Part shown: one piece after another, positions 10,201 through 17,416 of the stretch | How positions within the stretch are numbered: the first letter of the stretch is position 1 | Layout of the letters: each line of letters begins with the position of its first letter | NCBI GenBank assembly: GCA_964385635.1 | Contig: CAYLPU010000024.1 | Span: 1-55,224, forward strand | From: CAYLPU01 sp964385635 | GTDB lineage: Bacteria > Chloroflexota > Anaerolineae > B4-G1 | Reading direction: 5' to 3' | DNA: 55,224 nt | The notes under the pieces: generated by a model | The model's input: the letters and a program-made list of their open reading frames with translations, nothing else | The model's database searches: none | Told to the model about the DNA's origin: nothing | Program-made: the position numbers and the translations under genes

Positions 10201-10539
10201 GAAGACTTTCCAGCACTTCTTGGGCATCAGGCGGGCGGTGTCACCCCGGTAGCGGATGTCCACCTCCCAATCGCGTTCGTAGACGAACGTGGCGGGGATG
10301 GTCTCGTCCCGGTAGGGGTCCTGCGCCAGCCACACCAGGTCGCCGGGGTCGGCGTAGAGGCGATAGAGGGGCGGGCCGGGCGGATAATTGTTCACGACGT
10401 GGGGCAGGTAGACGTGATGGTCCTGAACCGGCGCACGCGGGGCGGGCGGTGTCTGGGGCGTGCCGGTGGCGTTGACGGCTGTAGTGGCCGCCAACAACAG
10501 ACTCCCGACCGTCAGTATTGCCAATCTCTTCCTGTCCAT
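7267..10539 (-). CDS. Secreted CotH-kinase-like protein with three lamin-tail domains
   Basis: A 1090-residue exported protein. A signal peptide (LAILTVGSLLLAATTAVNA) is followed by a proline-rich stretch and HVYLPHVVNNYPPG. A CotH domain covers about residues 55-430 (DIRYRGDTARL, KKCWKVFFP, LPWDVDISFG). Three lamin-tail domains follow, each opening with NEFMADN or NELMALN and containing DGWIEIYN, DDWIEIYN or DDWVELYN, with beta-sandwich Y-x-V-G-linkers between them. No membrane anchor is seen after the signal, so it is probably extracellular or wall-bound. A -10 box lies only 8 bases before the ATG, suggesting a leaderless message for this two-gene operon. A GGACAAGTTG palindrome is read in frame at 7830-7850. 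Substrate unknown. Confidence 0.85.
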   Translation of the reverse strand: MDRKRLAILTVGSLLLAATTAVNATGTPQTPPAPRAPVQDHHVYLPHVVNNYPPGPPLYRLYADPGDLVWLAQDPYRDETIPATFVYERDWEVDIRYRGDTARLMPKKCWKVFFPGSDLFQGQGGVLQKELNLNADYVDQTLLRSYIGYDLFTRAGVPAPRAGYARLYINDGYYGLFSQVEQVDGRFLHRLGIEIHGNLYKPFYGNLGLEENDWWYDYHYPKKTNRQSGHEDMVAFIELINYTSDGQFSETIAEVLDVNGWLDWYAVNILIGNFEMTNKNYYLYHDFSTGRWMILPWDVDISFGHNEGHEYGLFDRDISWDNPIDTGADPTSKYNHLIDRMMDVPEFRFYHCRRLTELMADEFSPTEMFPRIDETFATIRDAGLADPNRWRPDELYGTSGFEDGPDELRTYITNRIQFLEDEMLTFCPDMEAGLTINEFMADNGSTVADEAGDYDGWIEIYNSSSTLTWNLGGMYLTDDLSNPTKWRVPDDTLISPGGTLLFWADGEEDEGPLHTNFALDVGGGQIGLFDRDVFNNVAISTLTYGAQTTDVSYGRLPDGGETWQFFVKPTPGWCNRGRPPIISGTAHAPTRPTSSDRVTVAALISDEGGTLIATLWYRAFEPGASPPHYQQMEMHDDGAHGDGGPSDGIYGAFIPPHSDGTWVEYYVEAEDEEGLVTVDRPGWPQGDYRYIVGWQRPPLTINELMALNTHTLEDEDGDDDDWIEIYNAGPDDIDVGGMYLSNNVGLSTQFQIPADTVVPAGDRLLLWADGDGEGFHLNFKLSGAGEYVGLFDGQAHYYAPIDAVYFDPQTPDVSWGRFPDGTGEWHAMDVPTPGGANRLLPPQFSQVARTPAWPGAGEGVTVTAVITAGSPIASVTLWYDAGTGFQPVPMTAVGTGGTSWQLVLPPQPDGTLVDYYLEAVDGGGQRTLHPTAAPTVTHRYLVGYAPPAVLVNEFLADNESVNQDESGEYDDWVELYNGGTAMVALDGMYLTDDMSEPRKWQFPAGTTIPPGGYLLVWCDEDAGQGPLHANFKLNRDGEEIGLFDSDVHSNVPLDTVVFDPQLEDVSYGRRPDGADTWDFLDPPTPGASNG
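7830..7850. repeat. In-frame GGACAAGTTG palindrome, copy 1
   Basis: A near-perfect palindrome (GGACAAGTTG and its complement) lies inside the second CotH gene and is translated as part of TSWQLVLPP. The same palindrome family recurs at 30991-31011 and, in a diverged form, at 48831-48849, each time inside a reading frame. Confidence 0.7.
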
Positions 10540-10547
10540 CGCCTCTA

Positions 10548-10556
10548 ATTATACCA
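10548..10556 (-). promoter_or_regulatory. Extended -10 promoter, leaderless start of CotH operon
   Basis: Reading the minus strand, TGGTATAAT (an extended -10, TGN-TATAAT) ends 8 bases before the ATG at 10539. No convincing -35 box is visible at 17 bases. The expected transcription start would fall at or within a base or two of the ATG. Confidence 0.55.
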
Positions 10557-10756
10557 TGAATTCTCGCAGGTAGGCGATAGCCCTTATGTACCGTTTCGGG
10601 TGCTCAAAGGCCGGGAGGAATTGCGAGAACTGGACGTCTCGACGATGAGACTGTTGGAGTCGACCAACACACTGTGTGAGTTGCAGCGGCGGGCGAAGGA
10701 AGGAGAAGGAATGAACCTGCGATTGACAGGCTGTAGGATTCGCGCTCCCGCCGGAT
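10549..10756 (+). pseudogene. Unidentified C-terminal gene relic
   Basis: An open frame without its own good start runs from a stop at 10546 to a TGA ending at 10756. It reads like the tail of a real protein: VLKGREELRELDVSTMRLLES followed by a charged helix (NTLCELQRRAKEGEG). I do not recognise the family. It overlaps the promoter of the CotH operon on the other strand. It is probably the remnant of a deleted gene; chance is possible. Confidence 0.28.
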
Positions 10757-10912
10757 GACAATCCGGCGATGGAGAGCGGCGGATTGTCATCCACCGCGAG
10801 CAGAGAGGCTGTGTTTCGAAGTGGATGAACGCTGATGAAGCGCGGATTTATTTCCTTTATCCCGCGAATTTCTGCGTGAATCTGCGTCCCATTTGACCTA
10901 GGTGTGCGTGGT
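10757..10912. other. Intergenic stretch with small repeats
   Basis: No gene seen. It holds an inverted repeat around GGATGACAATCC / GGATTGTCATCC (10749-10792). It also holds a segment (about 10823-10899) of the type TGGATGAACGCTGATGAAG ... CGTGAATCTGCGTCCC, which resembles common dispersed spacer repeats. No promoter was recognised. Confidence 0.4.
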
Positions 10913-11179
10913 CTACAACAGCCTCGCGATCACCCAGGCAGCCAGCAGAAAGACCAGGCCGATGGGCAGGATCAGCAGCCCTATCCCCAGCACTGGGGTC
11001 AGGCCCACGCCAAGCAGCGAAAGGACCACACCCACCAGTCCCAGCGCGATCATCAGCACCACTGCCACCAGCACGAACGGCAACTTGATCAGCCAGATCA
11101 GCAAGCCAACCGACAACTTGATCAGCCAGGCCAGAAAAACAAGCGGCAGCTTGATCAGCCAAACCAGCAAGTCCAACAT
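10913..11179 (-). CDS. 88-residue hydrophobic protein built of 11-residue repeats
   Basis: I recognise no family. The start is supported by GGAGAGA seven bases upstream of the ATG. After MLDLLV the whole chain falls into 11-residue units: WLIKLPLVFLA, WLIKLSVGLLI, WLIKLPFVLVA, then VVLMIALGLVG, VVLSLLGVGLT, PVLGIGLLILP, IGLVFLLAAWV and IARLL. The first three share WLIKL exactly and their DNA is also repetitive (TTGATCAGCCA on the plus strand). Eleven residues is close to three helical turns, so each unit should put its Trp and Lys on one helix face. It is almost certainly an integral membrane peptide. The nearest comparison is small hydrophobic membrane proteins of unknown role; it could be membrane-active. 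Confidence 0.65.
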   Translation of the reverse strand: MLDLLVWLIKLPLVFLAWLIKLSVGLLIWLIKLPFVLVAVVLMIALGLVGVVLSLLGVGLTPVLGIGLLILPIGLVFLLAAWVIARLL

Positions 11180-11292
11180 TGTGTCTATCTCTCCTTTCGG
11201 TTAACCTCACTTTTGTATACGTGGATGGGGCGTCACAGGTTGCATTGGTTAATTGGTTGGCCTGGGTCGTCGCGCTCAGTTTGTTGGGTCAA

Positions 11293-11644
11293 CGCGGATT
11301 CGTGGGGTAAACTCGCTCAAAGGGGGTGTGCCACCCCATACGCGTCAACTTAAGGGGGATGCCGTACTTGCCGAGGCCGCCCGGCGATGAAGTCGCCGGG
11401 CTACGGAGCTTCCGCCCGATGAATCGGGCTCCTGAACCCCGTTTACGGGGTGGTAGCTCCGTAGCCGGGGCACTTTATGTCCCGGCGGGGCTGGTCGGCG
11501 AGCGTGCTGGGCTTCTTTCGTGGGTCATTTGTCTTAGGTTGACGCGCATGGTGTGCCACCCCCGTCGGTGGGGCTAAGACACTGCATTGCCCCAGATGTG
11601 GGACGCGGGTGACATACCCGCTTGGAGCACCCCACGAATCCGCG
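11293..11644. repeat. 352-bp element with perfect 16-bp inverted ends and cloverleaf-like core
   Basis: The ends CGCGGATTCGTGGGGT (11293-11308) and its exact complement (11629-11644) bound a gene-free block. Inside is a second inverted pair (11341-11354 with 11533-11546, one mismatch). The core can fold with an outer stem CTACGGAGCT (11401-11410) and AGCTCCGTAG (11455-11464) enclosing two hairpins with 2-base loops (11414-11429 and 11436-11451). It is flanked by GCCCGGCGA/TCGCCGGGC (11379-11401) and GCCGGG/CCCGGC (11464-11486). A further hairpin, GTCTTAG/CTAAGAC, spans 11531-11580. No transposase is encoded. It could be a non-autonomous mobile element or a structured RNA. Confidence 0.65.
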
Positions 11645-11675
11645 TAGAGCCAGTTTGTTTTGTGGCTGCACCGGC

Positions 11676-11704
11676 TTGACTGCATTCCCCGTCTGGGCTA
11701 CAAT
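11676..11704 (+). promoter_or_regulatory. Sigma70-type promoter of the helicase gene
   Basis: TTGACT (11676-11681), a 17-base spacer and TACAAT (11699-11704) precede the PLD-helicase ATG at 11736 by 31 bases. The leader then contains a weak AGAGAGG ribosome site. It lies just outside the 352-bp inverted-repeat element. Confidence 0.7.
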
Positions 11705-11735
11705 CAGGTGTGCCCGATAAGCAGAGAGGTACTCC

Positions 11736-14700
11736 ATGCCCACGATCTACGATAACATTGAGCAGCACCTTCTAGATGCCCTACGCATCACATTGCAGGA
11801 TGCGCAATCGGCCGATTGCTGCGTCGGCTATTTCAACCTGCGCGGCTGGGGTCGGCTGGCCGACATCGTGGCCGCCCACTTCGACGGCAGCGACGAGCAC
11901 TGCGTGCGCGTGCTGGTGGGGATGCGTCGCGCCCCGGAAGAGGAGATGCGTTTGGCACAACGGGCGGCTCGGCTGAGCCTTCGGGCCGAGCCTCAGGCCG
12001 AGGGCTCGCCGAAGTCGGTCCGGCAAGAGACTTTGCTGGACGGCCCAACCGCCGCCCGGCTGCGACGTAAGGCAGCCGAGAGTTTCAAAGAGCAACTGGA
12101 GTTCGGCGTACCAACCGCCGAAGCGGAGCGCGGTTTGCAGCACCTGGCCCGCCAACTTCGCGCGCGCCAGGTGCGGACGAAACTCTTTCTACGCTATCCG
12201 CTGCACGCCAAACTCTACCTCATTCGCCGCGCCGACCCCATTGCCACGCTGGTTGCCTACCTGGGCAGCAGCAATCTGACCCAGGCCGGCTTATCGGGGC
12301 AGGGCGAACTCAACGTGGACGTGTTGGACCAGGACGCCGCCCGCAAGTTGCAGCGTTGGTTCGACGACCGCTGGAACGACCCCTTTGCCTTCGACATTTC
12401 CGATGAACTGGCGACACTCATCGAGACCAGTTGGGCCAGAGAGGAACTGGTCGCTCCCTACCTGGTCTACCTGAAAATGATCTACCATCTCTCAGAGGAA
12501 GCGCGGGAGGGTGAACGGGAGTTCAGGCTGCCCAAAGAATTTCAGGGCGTGATGCTTGACTTTCAAGCGGCCGCCGTGTCGCTGGTCGCGCACCACCTGC
12601 ACCAGCGCGGCGGTGTGTTGCTGGGCGACGTGGTGGGCCTGGGCAAGACGCTCATGGCCACCGCCGTGGCCAAGATATTCGAGGAAGATGAAGGTGGACG
12701 GACACTCGTTCTCTGCCCGCCCAACCTTAGTGACATGTGGCAGCAGTATGTTGAACAGTACAACTTGAGCGCGTATGTGTTATCTATGGGCAAGGTATTG
12801 AACACGCTGTTCGAGTTACCTGGCCGCTACCGTCTGGTCATCATTGACGAAAGCCACAACCTGCGCAACCGGGAGGGCAAGCGCTACCAGGCTATCCACG
12901 AATACATTGAGGCCAACGATGCCCGCTGTCTGTTGGTCACCGCCACCCCCTACAACAAGCAGTTTACCGATGTCGGCAACCAGTTGCGGCTCTTTCTGGA
13001 TGAGAACCGCGACCTGGGCCTGCGCCCCGAAAAGTTCTTTCAGGCGTGGAGAGCGCGGGGCTTCAATGAGGCCGACTTCAGGGCTCGTTACCAGGCTTCA
13101 CCTCGCTCGCTGCGGGCTTTCGAGCAAAGCGACTTCCCCGACGACTGGCGCGACCTGATGCGGCTTTTTATGGTGCGCCGCACCCGCCGCTTCATCATGG
13201 ACAACTACGCCCAATACGATGCCGAAAAGCAGCGTTACTACGTTTTGATTAATGGTCAACCATTCTACTTCCCCCTGCGTCAACCGCGCAAACTGCCCTT
13301 CGACCTTAACGATACCGATCCCAACGATCAATACGCCCGCCTTTACCGCGACAGCGTCGTGGATGTGATCCAGAGCCTGTCCCTGCCTCGCTACGGGCTG
13401 GCGAATTACCTGCACCCCAGGGCTGAGAAGGGCGCGAGCCCAGAGGAGAAGCGCATTCTGGACAACCTGAACCGCGCCGGCAGACGTCTGATCGGCTTCT
13501 CGCGCACCAACCTGTTCAAACGACTGGAGAGCAGCGGCAGCAGTTTCCTGCTCTCGCTTCGACGCCACGTCCTGCGCAACCTGGTTACGTTGCACGCGCT
13601 GGAAAACGACTTGCCTATCCCCATCGGCGCCCAGGACGCAGCCGTGCTGGATACGGCCATCTCCGACACCGACGTAGGGCAAGATGGCATCTTGCCCCAC
13701 GATGATATTACCGCTGTTGCGGGTGACAGTCTCGACGCTTACCGCGCCCGCGCGGCACAGGTCTACGAAGCCTACCGGACACAATATCGGACTCGCTTCC
13801 AGTGGTTGAGTCCGCGCTTCTTTTTCAAGGGCGATTTCAAGAGCGACGGTCTGCGAAAGGATTTGCTGGCCGATGCCAAAGCCCTGCTGGGGCTCGTTGT
13901 CACGGCTGGCCCCTGGGACCCCCAGCGTGACGCCAAACTGGATGCCCTCTACCATTTGCTGACCGAAAAGCACCCACACGAGAAAGTGCTGGTCTTCACC
14001 CAATTCGCCGACACGGCGTGCTACCTGGCCGAACAACTCCAACAGCGAGGCGTTGCTGACGGCTCGACTGAGCTCGCCGAAGTCCTGGCTGCCGTCACGT
14101 CCCAGGCCACCAATCCGACGGCCCTGGCCCGGCGCTTCAGCCCGGACAGCAACAACTACACGCTCAGGCCCGGTGAAACAGGACTGCGTGTCCTGATCGC
14201 CACCGACGTGCTGGCCGAGGGACAAAACCTGCAAGACTGCGCCATCGTCGTCAATTACGACCTGCCCTGGGCCATCATCCGGTTGATCCAGCGGGCCGGC
14301 CGCGTGGACCGTATCGGCCAGCAGCGCGACACGATCCTGGTCTACTTGTTCGAGCCTGCCGAGGGCGTGGAGCACATTATCCGGTTGCGCGCCCGGCTCA
14401 GCCAACGTTTACAGGAGAACCAGGAGGTCATCGGCACCGACGAATCGTTCTTCGGCGAAGAGGTGGCCGAAAAGTTGCGCGACCTGTACACTGAAAAGGC
14501 TAATGTGCTCGACGAAGACGAGGACGAAGATGTGGATCTGGCCAGCCTGGCCTTGCAGGTATGGAACAGCGCGTCTGAAGAGGCCCGCCGCCAGGCCGAG
14601 CGTCTGCCACCCGTGGTCTATGCTACTCGTCCGCACCGCCCCCCCTCTGTCCCCCCCATTGGGGGGGAGGTAGGGGAGGCTGTCCCCCCCAGCGGGGGGG

Positions 14701-15353
14701 AGGAGGAGGAGGAGGGCTTCCCCCCCGGCGGGGGGGAGGAAGGGGTGGCTATCCCCCCCAGCAGGGGGGATGTAGGGGGGGCTGATCCCCCCGGCGCGTT
14801 GGTCTACCTGCGCTTCCCCGACGGGGCCGACGCGCTGGTGCGTGTGGACGAGGCTGGGAACGTCGTCTCGCAGTCTATGACAGCCATCCTGCGCGCCGCC
14901 GCCTGTGCCCCCGAAACACCCGCCTTGCCCCGCCGTCCCGATCATCACGACCTGACTGCCCAGGCCATCGAACAGGCGGTGGGCGAATTGAGTAACCTGG
15001 GCGGGCAACTCGGTTCGCTGCGCAGCACCCGCCGCAAGGTGTACGAACGGCTGAAAACCTATCGGGAGGCGCTCAGGCAGACCGGCCAGGACACGTCAGA
15101 CCTGGACCGGGCCTTTGACGCCCTTTTCCGCTTCCCCCTCACCGAGCGGGCCCGCAAGGCGCTGGGCCGCCAGTTGCGGCTGGGCATCCCCGGCCCGGGC
15201 CTGGCCAAGATGGTGGTTAATCTCTACGCCGACGAGCGGCTGGTCAGAATCACCGAGGAACTGCCGGTGCCGGAGCCGATCATTGTTTGTTCGATGGGAT
15301 TGGCAGTAACTACTCACCCGTTTGCCCCGCCGATGGTTGAAACCATCGGCTGA
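11736..15353 (+). CDS. PLD-nuclease-like / SNF2 helicase fusion protein
   Basis: A 1205-residue protein. Residues 1-220 form a phospholipase-D-like domain with one HKD-type motif (HAKLYLI...YLGSSNLTQAGL). A superfamily 2 (SNF2-type) helicase follows: Walker A GDVVGLGKT near 297, motif II IIDESHNL near 371, LLVTATPYNK near 401, and motifs V-VI ATDVLAEGQNLQ...IQRAGRVDRIGQ near 825-865. Residues about 968-1020 are a low-complexity P/G/E linker encoded by C-run/G-run palindromes, and GC repeat insertions also lie at 11966-12019 and 14062-14084. The last ~18 codons come from a multi-hairpin repeat. Such helicases act in restriction-like defence; here a DNA methylase lies 2.4 kb downstream. The PLD Asp is not at the usual HxKx4D spacing. 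Confidence 0.85.
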   Translation: MPTIYDNIEQHLLDALRITLQDAQSADCCVGYFNLRGWGRLADIVAAHFDGSDEHCVRVLVGMRRAPEEEMRLAQRAARLSLRAEPQAEGSPKSVRQETLLDGPTAARLRRKAAESFKEQLEFGVPTAEAERGLQHLARQLRARQVRTKLFLRYPLHAKLYLIRRADPIATLVAYLGSSNLTQAGLSGQGELNVDVLDQDAARKLQRWFDDRWNDPFAFDISDELATLIETSWAREELVAPYLVYLKMIYHLSEEAREGEREFRLPKEFQGVMLDFQAAAVSLVAHHLHQRGGVLLGDVVGLGKTLMATAVAKIFEEDEGGRTLVLCPPNLSDMWQQYVEQYNLSAYVLSMGKVLNTLFELPGRYRLVIIDESHNLRNREGKRYQAIHEYIEANDARCLLVTATPYNKQFTDVGNQLRLFLDENRDLGLRPEKFFQAWRARGFNEADFRARYQASPRSLRAFEQSDFPDDWRDLMRLFMVRRTRRFIMDNYAQYDAEKQRYYVLINGQPFYFPLRQPRKLPFDLNDTDPNDQYARLYRDSVVDVIQSLSLPRYGLANYLHPRAEKGASPEEKRILDNLNRAGRRLIGFSRTNLFKRLESSGSSFLLSLRRHVLRNLVTLHALENDLPIPIGAQDAAVLDTAISDTDVGQDGILPHDDITAVAGDSLDAYRARAAQVYEAYRTQYRTRFQWLSPRFFFKGDFKSDGLRKDLLADAKALLGLVVTAGPWDPQRDAKLDALYHLLTEKHPHEKVLVFTQFADTACYLAEQLQQRGVADGSTELAEVLAAVTSQATNPTALARRFSPDSNNYTLRPGETGLRVLIATDVLAEGQNLQDCAIVVNYDLPWAIIRLIQRAGRVDRIGQQRDTILVYLFEPAEGVEHIIRLRARLSQRLQENQEVIGTDESFFGEEVAEKLRDLYTEKANVLDEDEDEDVDLASLALQVWNSASEEARRQAERLPPVVYATRPHRPPSVPPIGGEVGEAVPPSGGEEEEEGFPPGGGEEGVAIPPSRGDVGGADPPGALVYLRFPDGADALVRVDEAGNVVSQSMTAILRAAACAPETPALPRRPDHHDLTAQAIEQAVGELSNLGGQLGSLRSTRRKVYERLKTYREALRQTGQDTSDLDRAFDALFRFPLTERARKALGRQLRLGIPGPGLAKMVVNLYADERLVRITEELPVPEPIIVCSMGLAVTTHPFAPPMVETIG
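14639..14792. repeat. C-run/G-run palindromic insertions in the helicase gene
   Basis: Four successive units of the kind CCCCCC-ATTG-GGGGGG are read in frame as the PPIGGE, PPSGGE, PPGGGE and PPSRGD linker of the helicase C-terminal half. Similar shorter units are found in frame in the stress-protein, DNA-methylase and methylase-like genes. They look like expanded dispersed palindromes rather than protein-driven low complexity. Confidence 0.75.
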
Positions 15354-15466
15354 TACGCAAAGTGCGTTAAAACGCACTAAAACGCGACTTTCTAACCCGT
15401 TTTAACGGGTTTCGCCGTATCAGCGGGGCGTTTCAACGCTCCGCGTGGGGGTGGCTGAGTAGTTAC
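15306..15466. repeat. Multi-hairpin element overlapping the helicase 3' end
   Basis: Ends GTAACTACTCA (15306-15316) and TGAGTAGTTAC (15456-15466) are perfect inverted repeats. Within them: hairpin GCCGATGGTT/AACCATCGGC (15329-15350); an outer stem GCTGATACG/CGTATCAGC (15349-15357 with 15416-15424) enclosing AGTGCGTT/AACGCACT (15361-15378) and AACCCGTT/AACGGGTT (15394-15411); and GCGGGGCGTT/AACGCTCCGC (15423-15444). Loops are two bases. The helicase stop (15351-15353) lies inside the element, so about 18 helicase codons derive from it. It may be a mobile palindromic repeat, a terminator or a structured RNA. Confidence 0.7.
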
Positions 15467-15504
15467 ATTGGCAGAAACTCTGGATACTCGAAAGGAGGCA
15501 AGTT

Positions 15505-16782
15505 GTGATACGACGGGTGAAGATCACGAACTATAAATCGCTGCGGGATATCGAAATCCACCTGAGTCCATTGACGGTTTTTATTGGTCCCAACGCGGCC
15601 GGAAAGAGCAATCTGTTTGACGCCTTGGGCTTGCTCAGCCGTATGGCAACTGCCAAGAGCCTCAAGTCAGCCTTTGACCGGCACAGGGGAGCGCCGCTGG
15701 AAGCGTTCTTTTATGGAGAGCGGGGCATCGAGGGGTTGATGGCCCAGAAGACGGTCCAATTCACCATAGAGATGGATGTCGAATTGTCCCCCCAGGTCGT
15801 CCGTGACGTTGAGCGTCAGATCCAACAGATGCGGGAGGGGCTGTCGCGCCCCCCACGTCAGAGGGTGCGGGAGACGTATTTGCGCTACGTTCTCACCATA
15901 GAAATGATGACCGATTCCGGCCACCTGCGCGTCCTCAATGAACAATTGAGGGCTTTGAATCGAGATGGTTCCGTGCGCCAGTCGCGCAATCCGTTCATTG
16001 AGAGAATGGATGGACGGCTGCACCTGCGCATGGAGGGGCAGGCGCATCCAACTTACCACGACGTCGGCCTGAATCACACCCTGATTTCGACTGATTTGTA
16101 CGCATCTCACTATCCCCACATCACCGCGTTCAAAGAGGAATTGACCCGCTGGCACTTTTATTACCTGGAACCTCGGGCGATGCGTGCCGATACACCGATC
16201 AAAGAGGTGAATACACTGGAGCCATCGGGGGCTGACCTGGCGGCGTTCTACAATACCCTGCGGGCCAAAACACCCGCGCAATATCAGGCCGCCGTGCGCG
16301 CCCTGGACACGCTGCTCCCGACGGTTCAGCAGTTGGAAGTTGAACCCGACCGGCAAGGGATGTTGCAATTGCGCATTGTGGAGGGCGGTGTTCCTTACTC
16401 GGTGCGGGTCATCTCGGAGGGCACGCTGCGCATTCTGGCCTTGTTGGCCATCGTCAACCCTCTGGCAGCCACGACCGTCATCGGCTACGAGGAACCAGAG
16501 AACGGCGTCCATCCCCGCCGGCTCAAACTTATCGCCGACCTTTTCAAAAACGCAGCCGAGTCCAGAGAGACGCAGGTTCTGGTCAACACCCATTCTCCTA
16601 TATTGCCATCCTACTTTGAAGACGAGGCATTGGTTGTCTGCCGCAAAGAGGGACGCAGTAGCATCTTTGTTCCCTTCAGTTCACTAGGTGGACTGTTCCG
16701 GGAGCGGGAGATTGCCCACGCGCTCGATGAGCAGCCCCTTGCTTTCACGGAGCGGATGGTCCGGGGGGATTTCGATGGCTAG
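15505..16782 (+). CDS. AAA-family ATPase (OLD/AAA15-type)
   Basis: A 425-residue ABC/SMC-like ATPase. Walker A is FIGPNAAGKSNLFDALGLL near residue 27. A mostly helical insertion follows. Near 312 comes SEGTLRILALLAI (signature-like), then the Walker B region TTVIGYEEPENGVHPRRL near 330 and the H-loop VNTHSPILPSYF near 360. No TOPRIM domain is attached; instead the next gene, overlapping by 8 bases, encodes a separate TOPRIM-like protein. AAAGGAGG lies eight bases before the GTG start. ATPase/TOPRIM pairs of this layout (OLD-like, PARIS-like) are known anti-phage modules, so defence is the likely role, but exact membership cannot be settled here. Confidence 0.82.
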   Translation: MIRRVKITNYKSLRDIEIHLSPLTVFIGPNAAGKSNLFDALGLLSRMATAKSLKSAFDRHRGAPLEAFFYGERGIEGLMAQKTVQFTIEMDVELSPQVVRDVERQIQQMREGLSRPPRQRVRETYLRYVLTIEMMTDSGHLRVLNEQLRALNRDGSVRQSRNPFIERMDGRLHLRMEGQAHPTYHDVGLNHTLISTDLYASHYPHITAFKEELTRWHFYYLEPRAMRADTPIKEVNTLEPSGADLAAFYNTLRAKTPAQYQAAVRALDTLLPTVQQLEVEPDRQGMLQLRIVEGGVPYSVRVISEGTLRILALLAIVNPLAATTVIGYEEPENGVHPRRLKLIADLFKNAAESRETQVLVNTHSPILPSYFEDEALVVCRKEGRSSIFVPFSSLGGLFREREIAHALDEQPLAFTERMVRGDFDG

Positions 16783-17395
16783 ACTCAGAGTGGGGTACTT
16801 TTTGGAGGACATTGCCCACGAAAAGTTTATCACCGCGTTGGTCAGGCGGGTGGGCCAGGAGGCCGGGCTGGCGTCAGAGGCGCTGGAACACGTCATTTAC
16901 AACGCCAGCGGGGGCAAAGGACAAGCAATGACTGAACTGCGGCACTTCCTGCGTGACGTGCAGCGCGGGCGTATTCCACCCACACCGGTGCTGGTCGTGG
17001 CCATTGATGGGAACTGCCAGGGGTACACAGAGAAGCACAACGAGATCAGGCGGGTCGCAGAGGATTATGGATATGCAGGACAGTTGGTCTGTGCCATTCC
17101 CGACCCGCACATCGAACGCTGGTACATAGCCGACCCTGGGGGCTTGCAGCAGGCGATTGGTGCAGGGATTCGGCCCGTGCCACCTGCTTACAAGTGTGAA
17201 CGCGGGCGATACAAACGGGCTATACTGGGTGTCTTTGCCGATGCCGGCATCAAGCCATGGTTGGGCGGTGCCGAATATGGGAACGACGTTGTAAAAGCCA
17301 TGGATCTGTACGCGGCACAACAGGCTGACCCAGCTCTGAAACACTTTGTGGATCATCTAAAAGCGGCCCTGTCGCCCTTCTCCCCAGTGATCTAG
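16775..17395 (+). CDS. TOPRIM/DUF4276-like protein paired with the AAA ATPase
   Basis: A 206-residue protein; the ATG at 16775 overlaps the ATPase stop by 8 bases, so the two are translated together. The layout resembles DUF4276/TOPRIM-type proteins: an N-terminal strand followed by an acidic residue (VGYFLEDIAHEKF), a central strand ending in acid (LVVAIDGN near residue 75) and the IPDPHIERWYIAD segment, comparable to the P-x-x-E-x-W-x-x-A-D motif of that family. These acids would bind metal in a nuclease-like site. The rest, a lysine-rich C-terminal helical part, is unremarkable. By analogy it would be the effector of the ATPase pair. I do not see a match to a named system. Confidence 0.6.
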   Translation: MARLRVGYFLEDIAHEKFITALVRRVGQEAGLASEALEHVIYNASGGKGQAMTELRHFLRDVQRGRIPPTPVLVVAIDGNCQGYTEKHNEIRRVAEDYGYAGQLVCAIPDPHIERWYIADPGGLQQAIGAGIRPVPPAYKCERGRYKRAILGVFADAGIKPWLGGAEYGNDVVKAMDLYAAQQADPALKHFVDHLKAALSPFSPVI

Positions 17396-17416
17396 ACTTC
17401 CGAAGTCTGGGGACAG

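Noticed and set aside
8779..10548. 589-codon plus-strand frame opposite the second CotH gene
   Set aside because: Antisense shadow of a CotH/lamin-tail gene that has clear domains and a promoter.
13098..14405. 435-codon minus-strand frame within the helicase
   Set aside because: Mirror of helicase motifs; no start signal or family pattern.
14639..14792. Genuine proline-rich linker evolved at protein level
   Set aside because: The repeated C-run/G-run DNA units and their presence in other genes favour a DNA-level insertion.
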